Positions 24,783 through 37,319 of a DNA stretch of 64,000 bases are shown here, piece by piece. The notes beneath the pieces are model-generated. The model had not been told where the DNA came from. It saw nothing but the letters and a program-made list of their open reading frames with translations, and ran no database searches. Made by a program: the position numbers and the translations under genes. Every line of letters starts with the position of its first letter. Position 1 is the first letter of the stretch. The stretch is from Taenia hydatigena (lineage: Eukaryota > Platyhelminthes > Cestoda > Cyclophyllidea > Taeniidae), in assembly GCA_036345935.2 (NCBI GenBank), contig JADWOT020000005.1, positions 18,702,369-18,766,368 on the forward strand, given 5' to 3'.

Positions 24783-27682
24783 TTAATCTATTCGACCACT
24801 CACTCGTTCCTTGCAACGTTGGTTAAAGCTCTCCAATCGGTAGGGAATTTCGGGTAGAATATGTTCGGCTGTTTCCTCACCAGAAATCCACTTGTGATTC
24901 GTCGCTTGGATAGCAGTGAGACGAATCACTGGTTCCACGGCAAGAAGTCGTCGAATGAGATCCTTGCAATGCATACTAATGCCCTCCCATTCTCTTCCAG
25001 CAAAGTTAAACTCTCCCTTAAGAATGGCACGAAATGAGTCCATTTCGTTCCCTCGCTTGAAAGGCTCCACGCCAGAGACCCTAGTCGTCCATTGTTCATT
25101 ATTAAAAGAAAACTTCTTTATGATTAGATTCACTGCATTTCGGGTATTATATTAATTGTTACTTTTATTTGGCAATGCGTTATCTTTGAGTAGTGTTTTA
25201 GTATTCCTCCTGGTCACTCTTAAGTAAATAGAAGATGGACTGCCAACAAGATTTTCTCGAGGTTCCAAGTTACCTCATTAACCAATTGGACGGATTCAAA
25301 AATTTTTTATCCAAACCGTTTTTAATTCTTAGGTGAACCGTATCCCCATTCAGGAGGATTAATTACCACCATATCAACTAATCTATTTAAGTTATGAATC
25401 AGTTGACGTAATTTAATGCAGTAAATGAAAGAATTTAAAATGTGTGTTTCAGTAAGTCGAATCGTGTTTATATTCATCAGTTTTGAACAGATAAAATGCA
25501 AAATTTTTGATCCAGCATACAAATTGGGTCCCAGTTTCGATTGTTTCACCTTAAAATTAAGCTATCTCTAAGGTATAGTGGTAAGGCATTTATGGGAAAT
25601 AAGAAGTGTGTAAAAATTGTAAAAGCGAACACTCTACTTACATAATAAACAGTAGCACCCCAAGGGCCCACATATCTACCGGTGGCCCATGATTGTGCGT
25701 GAGAAAGATTTCAGGAGCAGTGAATGTGATATCACCATTAACTAATTCCATCTCCATATCCACCCCAACAACTGTCGAGAAGGCAGCATCAGCTTTAAAC
25801 AAGGTAGAAGTTCTTAAAAATAGTAGCACCCAGCTTTATTTGTGCAAAAATATTAAGAAAGCAGTCTTAGATTGCTAAAAGCTTGCTAATTTTCTGCTTT
25901 TTGGGAAACAAGATCAATGACTGGCAACAAAAGCTAGTTAGTCTATTTAAAAGTTTTTGATAGCTGGCTGTATCATAGCTGGTGAGCAGAAGTATTGATG
26001 CGATCTGAGGAATGTACTCTCTCACCCTCGGCCTCATCCCGCTTCTTATACTGTGCGTTACCCAAGCTCTAAGTGACCGACATCTTTTCTTAGCATTATT
26101 CTTAGAGAATCTCACGCCCACGTGCGATATAGAGTAAACATTTGAAATAAAACGCGTAGCTGGGTTTTTTGATTTCTTAATGTGTAACTCTTTTTAAGTG
26201 AAATTCGCAAGTTTGTGCCCTATTTCAAAAATGCATAATGACGAGTGTTTAAAAATGCAATATTTATGGACGCTTTATGCAGCTATGCAAATGTCATTAT
26301 GAAAAGACACGTAAAATCCTCCATTTGCCTTCCATTAATTATGTGTAACTGACGCCTTACTACATTATGGTCGTTTACTTCAAGAAATAGTCAAGAAATA
26401 AAAAGAGATTAGCAACATACAGATTTTTACGATAACATCCTCACCGGCCTTGATTATCAAAACGTTGTTTGGCTAGAAATTTTAACGAATCAAAGGTAAA
26501 ACGCAAATGTAGTTTATAATTTGAAGAACTTTGTTCCTACTTTTAGATTTCGGTGGGCAATCCCAAAGTCATGTAAATAGATAAGGCCTCTGATAATCTG
26601 TTTCACTGCCGACGACATCAGCATCTCGCTCAGTTCGCTTAGACAGGCAAAGCTGAAAAGATCATGGGCTTGCAAAATTTGTTCCGCGCACTTTTTTCAT
26701 GAAAATTAAACTAGTCACAGCTAATTTATCCGCATTACAATCGGACTTAATATATCATTTAAAAAGGATGATAATACCCGATAATTTTATTGCGATCCTC
26801 TTGCAATAAATACAGAATTATTAATTCATGCAGCTACGTCTCAAAGTTACTTTTGCCATCGGGTAATTCTGCCCAATAACTTACTATTCAAATAACGGTC
26901 TTCCTTCGACATATTCGGAGACCAGTAAAATGTAGTCACTACTTTCAAAAACCTCTCGCAACCGGACAACATTTTTGTGTTCCAAGTGTAATAGATGTCC
27001 AAGTCTGACCTTTTTGGCACAATCCTTAGCCTAAGCAGTAAAGAATATTACTAAAGTATCAATTAACCTTTTTTTGGAGAGATTTCACTGCCCACTCAAG
27101 ATTTGTTAGATCTCTGCAGTGGAAAGTAAAAGACGCCGACCCACTAGATGGCAAATAGCGAATCATCAGATACAAGTAAAAATGAAAACCCCCTTTTGTG
27201 TGTGTTTCAACGTAAAATGTTCAATCTTAAAGAATGCCTCTCAAGGTTAGCGTGTTTGGAACTTTACTTTACTTAATGGGTCCCAGGTTTTGATTTATGG
27301 AGATATTCATATTGTCTAGGAGTATAAAACCAGATACGACTGCCGAATGCTCATTCGCTTCAAAGGAGAGTAAATGTGAGTTGTCACCGGGTGATCAATC
27401 AGCTTATTATATTTTAATCTATTTTTAAAACTGCTTTCATCAAGCCTAGTAGTTGAGATCAGAATTGAACAATTTTATTTAGTTATCATACAAATTTACA
27501 GACGATAAAAAACAAGGAAACAGTTCTCCTTCCCATCTGAAGTATTTTGGAGCTGCCATAATTAAGAATCAATAAACCTACACAGGCTGATACCAACGCC
27601 GACCAATTTCTTTTTTGAGTTTGTAAATGCTTTCAAATTTCTTGACTTTCTCGCTCTCAATTAACCAATATCGATCACACAT
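24783..27682 (-). CDS. CaMK-like pseudokinase, 318 aa, eight exons
   Basis: Exons in transcript order: 27682-27604, 27357-27273, 27113-27068, 27030-26897, 26652-26541, 26472-26421, 25792-25642 and 25080-24783. Phases agree at all seven junctions and sum to 957 nt. It starts MCDRYWLIESEKVKKFES, with an in-frame stop shortly upstream. The layout is closest to CaMKIV in my reading: an EVFESSDYILLVSEY strand, VDMWALGVLLF, SGVEPF, a KDLIRRLL helix and TNHKWISGE. Kept: beta-3 Lys65 (WAVK), Asn155 of the catalytic loop, Asp171, and APE at 195-197. Lost: the glycine loop reads EIANEHSAVV; the alphaC Glu position appears to be Arg79; HRD is HRN (Asn150); DFG is DAA. No calmodulin-binding helix follows the fold. 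Predicted catalytically dead scaffold or allosteric partner; the subfamily is an inference. The weakest junctions are the donors ATTG|gtcggc (exon 1) and ACC|gttatt (exon 4). Confidence 0.78.
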
Positions 27683-30600
27683 TTTAAATTGAAGTCGACT
27701 CGGAGGTAACGCTATGGTAATAGGTCAAATCGAGCCAGTAAAATAAAATTCTGATAGTTTTATTTATGCATTTACTGCCAAATTTTGCCGCTGTTATATG
27801 GTTTGCTAAAATTTAAAATGATTAGATACGTTTTGTTAGATTTTTTAAAGCCTCTATCATCGTATTCACACCGTTCAACAGGTCAAATATTTTGATAATT
27901 ATCACCTTAATGGCTCATTAAAATCAATAATCTATGCATCAGCTGCACTAAAATGGACAAGTAGCACTAGGTTTTTCTACATCATTTAAAATTTAAGTTG
28001 CCTATTGGAGTATCAACGACCTCAATGAGGTGCACTGCATGCAACTTCTACTTTTTTATTTGTGGCTGCATCCCCGCAGAAAACGACCATGATAGAGGAA
28101 GTGATGTATTATGTGATTTTCCACCCAACGTGTTTTGCACATGGGTAATGTGGTTTGGTAGCGGTCATTCATGGATCAGGATCACCTTATGGTGTTTTTT
28201 GGCCTAGTTGCAGCGAACTTTTTTGTTTGAATCAGAGTCTTGAGGGAAACAATGGGGAACAATATCGTGTGTTATTTAGCGAAGATAAAGTGATGCCCTT
28301 TTAGTGGATTAGCAATTAGAGCAAAAATCGATTTCCAGTGAACGAAATAGACGTTTGCATTGCAACATTACTGAAACCCCTTCAAAGAAATTTTTATGCT
28401 GCAAGCTTGATGGATGTCACGTCATAAAATTATATCAAATTTGTATGTCCACAAAAACGATCTGCTCATAGGTCCGATAGAGTCCATATGATCTGACTCG
28501 TTCACCCCTGTGGTAAATCTTTTAACACAAAACTAACCTCTGTGCAATGCCATTGCACAAGGCGGAAGAATTCAGGACAAAATGGGTGGCTTTGGTGCCT
28601 TTCGGTTGTCAATTAACGTATGTGGCTACCATATGCTTAATGGTCCCTGTAACTTTATCCACTGATGTAGGTGTAAATGAATTATTTAATCATCAATAAT
28701 TTTGAGCTTCTCTGAAGATTTTTCCTCACCATCATTAACTACAAGTGATTTTTCACTACCATTAAGAACGGAGGGCTCTTCTGGATAACGTTCACCTATC
28801 CTTGGATCATCCATCAATGCATGCATATTTTTTTTATTTTTTAACGTTGTGTTCTGCTCTTGCTTTTGTCGCATTAAATCTCGAAATGCCGTGCAACCAT
28901 TTGGACGAGAAGATTTTGCAACCCCAAAATCACGTCCAACCCCATTCGCAGAGCCGATATTTTCAAGTCACACCCATTAGGTTCAGCCAACATCAAATAT
29001 GATAAGTGTGGGTTCAAAGCAGGCGCATTGTAGAAAGCACAATGTATGGCACGTAACAAACCGATTAACCAAAGTAGTTTCACCTCTGTTTTTAATGCGA
29101 GCATGCAAACAGTGATAATATATCGTAGCAAGCTACAGCGAAACCACATGAAATTTTGGGGCTCTCAACTCTATTTTATTGCTTTTACTGCAAAATTCGT
29201 GTAGTAGTGGTTAAATATTCCTATTTCTAAATGGAGAATCAAGCCTTTCCTTCCAACTTTGCTAACAACTCGCGTTAAGTTTGACCGTTTTACGTTCATG
29301 TATATCTGCGAGAATATCCACCTACTTTGTATTCGTCGTGCAATCACCAATTTACTTTTCCACTTAGTGATACTCAGAATATTAACCCTTTTAATCTTTG
29401 CAGTGTTTGCGGAGTTTTTTTTCAAAATGGGTATATTATGATCTCTTAAGCCGCCTATACGCTGCCAGCTAGACTTCTCGAATGCAAAGCCAAGAAATTC
29501 CCGAAATGCATACACAAAGCGTCCTTTCTGAAAGTTATTTAATGTGTTCAAATGATTTGGGCATTTGAGAGAATTCGTTGAATATTAAGTATGTTAAACA
29601 TAAGGAATGCGGCATTGCTTGGGCCGTGCAGTTGATAATGTGTGCCTTTTGGCCTGATAACCCCAAACCTTTGTACGCTTGTAATAAACCTAGTTCCAAG
29701 ACGGTATGCCGCATAACGCCTTCGGAGGAAATCCTACAGCAGCAGGGGTGAGAGAGCTCTGACCACTCCACTACGAAGGAAAAATAATCAGCTTTTAATC
29801 GACTAGGTCTTCCTTGAAAAATTATGGGGGAGAAGACAACTATCCTCACTTGGAGCTTTGTATAATTATTGACAACAAACGTAGAGAAAACTGAAAAATG
29901 GTAGAGGATGTTTTTTAGAAAAGCATCGAATTATAAGCCTTGTGTGAATAGTAGAATTCTCCAAAATTGACAGCAAAACACCAATTAGTTCTGAGTAAGT
30001 ACGCCTACAAAAATCCGTTTTGACCACTATTCTCTACCTTAGCTGGTCTGGTAGACCTGTTTATAGACTCTCAGCTCTTCTTGGCAAAACAAGATACATT
30101 CCTAGGGTTCTAAAAACGCCGTAGTTTATCCTTTTATTCCAGCTAGTAAATGTGTCGTTACGTCGTCGTCAGAGAAGTGTCAAAATCTAAATGCACAAAT
30201 TGTAAGACATATTATTGACCGAAATACATAGCACTTTTTATAAGTCTCTATCGCTTATTTAATTAATTCATATAATTTTGGTGTAAAATAATTTGCTTCA
30301 TTTTTAGGACTATAAAAACACCAGCAAACTCCGAAAACTGTGCTCGATCGCTGTCCCTAACAATTACCAAAATATAATAAATGATTCATTTGCGAGAATA
30401 TCATTGTAAATCATTTCAAAAGACCACTCAAAATGTGGCTGCACATGGTAGCTTTCCGTAGCCTGAGGCTCCCCATCGGTGATTACTTTGGACCTGTTAA
30501 CGCTGATCCGTCCTGCGCTATAATAAAAATCCCTAGAAATACCCAACCTTCTCATAGCAAAGGCGGCAGAAGGGAAGAGAAGGAAGGCAGATAACCGTCT

Positions 30601-32594
30601 ACAGGTGGATCTCGGTAACACAAAGAATGGAATCAAAGTATTTTATTCATGAAACACTGTCGTCTAACTTCCCATAAGGCGGATTGAGCAAATCATGCAG
30701 AGCCATTTAAATTAGGCTAAAACTTATCATAAAGAATTTCCACGCATATGTGGCGTTTTTGGACAAGTTGGAACAGCTCCTTCCATGGGTAGGACAAAAA
30801 GGTACGCTTTTCTCCTCAAGTCCTCGGGGCATATTGTAAATCCATCAATGGTGGAAATATTGCTGAAGTTAAAAGGTTTTTAGAGTGAAATCGTTAAGAA
30901 ATAATACATTTACATCAACCGCAAAGCTATTAAGCATATGTGAAATTATAACCCATTGTCAGATGTAATCTATTCGAAACACTTTAATCATATATTAGAC
31001 TCACATTTCATTATATTTTAAATAAATGCTCACAGGATTGAATTTATCAGTGTTTTATTACAATTAAAAGTGCCAAAATTTTCCTTTTCTTGCCGGTTGG
31101 ATGGGAAAACTTGTCTGTTTACCCTGAATTTTTGAGTTTACTCGACTAAGCGAGTCGAAATTCGATGAGTCGCATGGATCATTTTAGTGATCCATAGCAT
31201 ACTTTTTAATTGATCTAACTACTATTTAATAATGCCTCAAATAGATATGAAGGGTTTTATAGCAAAAATTTTAGTTATCATAAGTTTCGTGAATCTAAAA
31301 TGTCCACGCACATTTACCGTGCCAAGATAGACACCCTTCAATTCACTGATTCATCATCGGATTTCTTCAAGTATACTAACTGACTAATATTCTTCATGAA
31401 TCTTGCCTAACTTTAATTTATTTGAATTGAGAAACTGAGCACTTGTTTTTTTATTTGTCCAAAAGCCAATTAAAGTCAGTGTTCAGTAAGGTTTGCCTAA
31501 ACAATTGCTGACTCCTCTTTTATTTTTCAGGTCAGTGAACAAGTCTTTTGTGCATTTACAAAAATACTAAGTGCCTTTTATTGATGTTAAAAATAACCAA
31601 AGAAGCATCGTGACTTTTTGTGACTTGAATAATATACCGGCGTACACTTTTTTGCACACTGGGTGTATGGCAATCGCATACCTGCACACCTATTGTGTGA
31701 CACGATAAACGAATGTGTTCGTGGCACCCTCAAGTTTCGTGTACACGAACTTTTGGTTCTTAAAATGTGCACACTGGTTAATACTTTTATTCACATTCTT
31801 CCCTTTGCAAAAGTGATTCTTTTCAAACTAGTGGTCAATCGAACGTAATGGATGTTGCATTGATAATGCGTCCTGAATTACCGCATAAGAGATAAACAAT
31901 GCGAATTTTAATTGTTGTTTGAATAAATCAGAGGCTCTTCTTCTAAATGAACTAAAACAGCTTTCATTGGTCTCACCTCAAGTTAAATAAACTTATTTAG
32001 TAAGACTTTTAGTTACGGGTGACAATTTTTTTCAATTTTACACCTAAAGTACATGAAGGGAATTTTCACATTATGTGGCCAGTAATCTGGGATTGATTGC
32101 AGTAATTTAATAAATATGAATATTTAGTCACAAAATTGAGATGAAAATGTGCACCAATCGTAGGTGTCTGCTCTATACTTGTATTAAGCGAAAAACCGAC
32201 CGCTATTATATTGTATAGGTTGGCACAGTTTCAGCGAGGTGATTGGTCCTCCAGTTTGCTGGCGTTGTTTGTAAAGTCATATTTACAAATAATTTTACGC
32301 TCAATTACTTTGGGTGCGTAAATGCAAATCATTATAGGTAGATCGGCGACTCCACTGACAGAGGTTACAGGCCCTCCCTAGTTATTTTCGCACACGAAAA
32401 ACTTGAATTGTGGGAGCCCAGTCCAGAGTCGCAGTTCCGCTCCCTCTCGCTCTCCATGTATGCATCCATCTACCTCACTCTCATCATGCATTGTGTAATA
32501 ATTCTGGTCACAGGGCGGTAACCTCCTGTCAATTATCATGTGCCGTTGATGTGCTGAACCTGCTCAGGCACGCAAAACAATTTTTGTCTTTCGC

Positions 32595-32765
32595 TCTGGT
32601 CATGTATCATAAGCACGCTCACACGTGCACGCACAAACGCACGGACCGCAAAGTATAATCTCGCATGTATGTGCGTGCGTACGTACGTGCATGCCCGGGT
32701 GGTGCGTGGGCGCAAACTTAACGCGATTGGCTGTCGACTTTTGCATGCATGCACGCGCTTACGTC
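32595..32765. repeat. Alternating purine-pyrimidine tract
   Basis: Dense runs of CACACG, GTGCGTGC and ACGTACGTGCATGC, with long RY alternation and many CpG sites in otherwise AT-rich DNA. Such sequence can adopt Z-form DNA; that is general knowledge, not shown here. Confidence 0.6.
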
Positions 32766-34139
32766 AGCCACTAAGCTCAGTAAGCTCCTACAAGCGCCCG
32801 TGTGATAGCGATAATTACATTATTACAAACGAGTTGCGCTATCTTCACCACTTGCCTGTACGGGAACAGGTCGATAGGGGGTTACGGCAATGGCAAATTT
32901 GCTATGTGCTCACTCGTGCGCGGTTTTGCGCTTAAGGGAGTTTTAGGGCTTCAAAAGGAACCTTTCTGGCCTTCTCGTTCCGAATGTATATGAGCAATGC
33001 AGCCAGTAATTGACTTACCAATAACACGTTTGCTCCCAGTTTTGGCTGGTGATCACAGCTTCTTCCAGCAGCATTTGTGAATGCGCAAAATGCTCCCGTA
33101 TTAATTGAATAGTCTGTAAGTGGATCTAGGTAGTTATTGCTAATGGACCAGAATACAATGCCACTGCAGTGGTAATAAAAGTACAGATGGCTCTCAAATT
33201 TTAAAACGCCTAACAATCACTAAATTATTGCCATTATTCATTATAGGGTTTTACCAACAATATACATTCGTCCAAAGTTTTGAAGAGCATTCGGCATTCA
33301 TCTGATTAGAGTTGTGCCCCGGGAATGCTGGGATTACTTTACTAAGAAATCAGACTTATTTAACAGCATTCCAGCTGGTTTGGGGATGAGGTGGTAGCAT
33401 TTTTCACACCAATCCTTCTATTTATGTTTGAAATAAAAAGAATATAAGTAATCTTGAGAATATTGAATCTTTGCTTCGTCCATAGCAGTTTTGGAATTCG
33501 TAAAATAAACTTTCGTATTATAAAGTTGTGACTCCTCATCATATGCCTTATTCGTCGGCATCACTTACCGAATTAATCTGGCCGTTTGTTTATCAAATTT
33601 GAGAAGTCTAGCTATTTGCTTTTATACAGAATGAGAAGCATGCATTTCTGACCAAAATAACCTTGAACCCATATGGAATTAAATGTTTCAAAATTGAAGG
33701 GACAACTTTTTTGTTTAGTCTGGAGTTATCCATCGTTTACCCGGCTGTTAGCTAATGCACATTGATTTTTAAGTTTGTGGGCCACGGGCTCTTGAATGTT
33801 TAAATTTATCTACATAACTTTTTCTCCAAATTCGGTCATAATTTTAAATTCGAAGTTTCTTAGTTTTGTGTGAAAAATTGAAGCACTCGGTATACTCATC
33901 GTTTTGCTTCAAGACCCCTAAGGAGCACCACTATATTGTGCAATTGTTTGGTCATATGCTCACTCGTTCCTCTCCAATCCAGCGGTACTATTTTCTCAAA
34001 TGCACGAAAGCTTGCTCACACATGCTCAGATATTGATGGTAGTGTTGCTGCTGCTATTTTTTTTGCTTTTGTTGATGATGTAGTAGATACTGCTGTTGTT
34101 CACGGACCTAAGCCAAGTGAGCAAGAAAGTGCGTGTGCA

Positions 34140-34345
34140 ATTGAATGGGTGGATAGACGCACGCATACACGCACACGGCTTTCTCAATCCCATCAGTCAA
34201 TCACTTGACACGCCCGGGCATACGCGCGCACGCGCTCTCGGGAAATCGCCCATTTCCATTGGCTAAATGTGCGGGCGTGCGTGCACACCTGAATGCAGGC
34301 GAGCGAGGATGTGTACGTGCGTAATACGTGCAGCCGTCAATTAGG
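34140..34345. repeat. Alternating purine-pyrimidine tract
   Basis: Same style as the tract at 32.6 kb: ACGCACGCATACACGCACAC, GCATACGCGCGCACGCGC and GGGCGTGCGTGCACAC segments separated by short unrelated sequence. Confidence 0.6.
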
Positions 34346-37319
34346 TGTGCGCACGTGGTGCTAATCCGATTAGTGATGAAGCGTTCAAAAACAGGTCGAT
34401 ACCTCAAGTACACAGCCGTGTCAGATTTCTAGGCAGCCTGCTCAGCCTTCTCCTCCTTGTCACAAAAACCATACACACCTATGGAGCTCACCTTCTCAAA
34501 ACGCAAATGACCTTACTCAACCGAGCATTTCGTTGACAGACCAATAACATCGAAGGTTCTTGAGCTAGCTTTCACACTAATTGTTGTTTGTGTGGTCAGA
34601 CACTTTTCATGCTGCAAAACAGTTTCAAAAGTGCACCTTCTTAATTGGTCCTTATCATGCAAACCACGGAGGTATATCACAGTCAGAGGAAAATGATGTA
34701 CGAGTAAACCTATTTCAGCTGTCCATTCTCACACTGCGACATTGAGTGATTCAAGGATATGACTTCTTCATTTTTTAGCGTTAAAATCACAACACTCCGC
34801 CTGGGGTCGAAATTTCACACAATAAAACAAAATAACGAATGTGTGAGCAAGAGGAGGAGGGTGAGGAGGAGGGGGAGGAGGCAAGCTAGCGTACAAACAC
34901 CTCGTGAAATTACTAGCAAAAACAGAGGCAAGATTCAGGGCACACTGTGTACGCACGTGAATCGTTCCACCAAAAAGCACCCATTTCAAGTTTTAAGTTC
35001 ACCCTTTTAAGATGAAATAGGGAGCAATTTCAAACTTGAAATCTAGTGATATCTCACTGTAAGAAATAATCATCTCTTGGACAAATGGATCATAAGCTCC
35101 CTAGAGGCAATGCAAAAGCTTCAAATTAGTACGTTCGATTCCCATTTTTATTTCTAAAGGGCAATACTGTTTTTTTAATCAAAAGTTAGATAAATATTTT
35201 TAGCAATTTGTGTTACTAACATAGCTCACAGACCGACCTGAAAGCCTATTGAAAAAGATCACGCACATTTAAACACCTGGAGGCTGTGAACTCTGAGGCA
35301 CGATGCAGGCTGGACAACCACATTGGTGTTGATGGCGGCGGTTTGGGCGGTCAAGCGGTCATGGCTTTCTATGAGATGACAACAACGCCGATGATACCCG
35401 CCATCTAGCATGCCACACATCTGTAAAACAGGCGATGTAAATGCTTGTGTGCGTACTCACCACTTTTAAGCCTCACCACGCACCTTTTTCTCTCACCAAC
35501 TGGGCGCTTTATCGAAACCATCAAATTTTCATAATAGTTCTTTTGACATTAAATGCGCAATCAATCAAATAATAGGCTTTAGATACCCCTAAGGGATCGG
35601 AAGGCTTATTTCCACATATCTGTGGGCTCAAATTAGGCCGTTACGAGCTTAAAGTCATGATTTTAGGTGGTACTATCTTGTTTAGTCGCCATCACAATAT
35701 CAAGTTGAATTCAACATACTTTGCGAACTTTCTATAAAAGAAGCAATTTTGGAAAAGCATTTGTTCGTCAATTTGTCTGTGGAGATAAACTGAGCAACGA
35801 CGCACAGACCTAGTAAACAGCAAATGTTCAGCCCTGCGACGGCAAATTTTGATCAATTTTTACGATGCTTCTCTCAACGTGGTACTTGTCTCAAGCGCTC
35901 ACTTGTCAACTGGCAACTCCGTTTACCACGGCAAAGAGCGGTCTGACTGTTTGAAGTACACTCACAGTTTCTGTCGTACCAGTGCCGTCTGAAGGGTTCA
36001 AGTGTTTACGCGATAATGAAAGAAAAATCATAGTCATTAAGAAGTGGGTCTTAGCGGCTGAGATTACTTGTGACCCGTTTCGCCCTCTAAAGTGTTCACT
36101 TTTAAAATTTCGATATTTCACTCCACATGGCTGGTTACCACCTTATGAGACCGCATTTCCCGATATGAAAACTTATCCAATTTTCATCATTTTACCTTCT
36201 ATCACTTTTTTACTTTTCAAAACAGGGAAATATACATTATTCATTTTAACATTTGTCCACAATCAGCCAGTTGGATGTGTTACAAAGTTATATTTGCAGA
36301 GACCTTTCAGAAATAATATTATTAGAAGTAGTGCATCATCCACGTGATGCCCTCCTCAAAAGGACATAATGAGAGCGTGCTAGTCACATATCAACAGCAG
36401 CGATTGAGGGATAGCGCTTCTTTGAAGCAACCCTGAAGTTTAAATGATACCAAGTGCAAACCGCATGCCTATCTACGGAAATTCACTTTTTAGTAAAGGA
36501 GTTCGAAAGTACATGTACCCATCATGTCGCTGTAGGTAGGGCATTTACATTTGGGTTGAAAGATGGACACGTTGGCTCAGAAAATGGCCACCGAGGGTAA
36601 TGATTGGACTTAATCATCGGAGAGGAGATTACTCATTAGACACAAAATTTCAACTGTTTCTGTTCAATAAAAAATGTTCACAAAATTTCCCCCTCAGAAC
36701 AACTACAAAAATGAGCGGTAATTGACTGACCTTACTGACCGTCTGGAGTGAAATCGATAACTGAGTGAAGCGCCTTGTGAGCGCGACCCCCTTGCACACC
36801 CAAGAATCGACGGATGAATAGCGCCCGATGAGATTGGGTGCACAGAATTATTCAAACAGAATCAATTACTGAAAAACGCCCCTGCTAATTTGAATTTTCG
36901 AAATTCCCAGAAATCGATGCATTGCTAAGACGTTTCCAGTTTATTTTGAGGCTATCAAAGAAAATATATTCGACAAATTCAATGGATATGAATTTGTGGC
37001 AAATAGGGCAAGCGTGATTTGGATGATGTTTGTTGAGAGTAAAATAATAACATTAAAAAATCGAATAAATCTCGAAGCTCTAACACGATGCACTACCAGA
37101 CGGGAAGGGATAAGACGAACGCATTGTAGAAAGACGAGTTATTTTCACAAGCAGAATATTTATAAAAGGACACGGATCAGACGGGGCAGGTAGAGGGTAA
37201 ATGGACACACCGTCAGTAAGGTGAGAGGGATAGGGGCAAGGATGGTTGTGTGGAGAGGACGAATGGACAAGCCAGTTAAGGGCCAAGAATTGCTTTCGCA
37301 TACAAGCAATAAGGGGGAT

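Larger units (their letters stand above)
27683..37319. other. Intergenic region, 9.6 kb
   Basis: No gene recognised. A minus-strand frame at 28686-28874 ends in an acidic, Ser/Lys-rich tail (NDGEEKSSEKLKIIDD then stop) that looks slightly protein-like, but it lacks a clear splice acceptor or known motif. Other frames (29171-29551, 29535-29849 and 30364-30636, all minus) have no family signature and could be remnants of old repeats. Two alternating purine-pyrimidine tracts are listed separately. Confidence 0.6.

Noticed and set aside
26541..26652. The HRN motif as a possible sequencing error for HRD
   Set aside because: A single G-to-A change could explain HRN, but DAA, the broken glycine loop and the missing alphaC Glu are independent changes in other exons, so a true pseudokinase is the simpler reading.
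26653..26668. Alternative acceptor adding HDLF before SFACLSE in the pseudokinase
   Set aside because: The protein would look slightly more kinase-like, but the phase does not match the upstream donor, and the TTTTCAG acceptor at 26653 is stronger.
29535..29849. 104-codon minus-strand frame with Cys-rich start
   Set aside because: No family motif, no splice sites, and it reads like a decayed repeat; not enough to call a gene.
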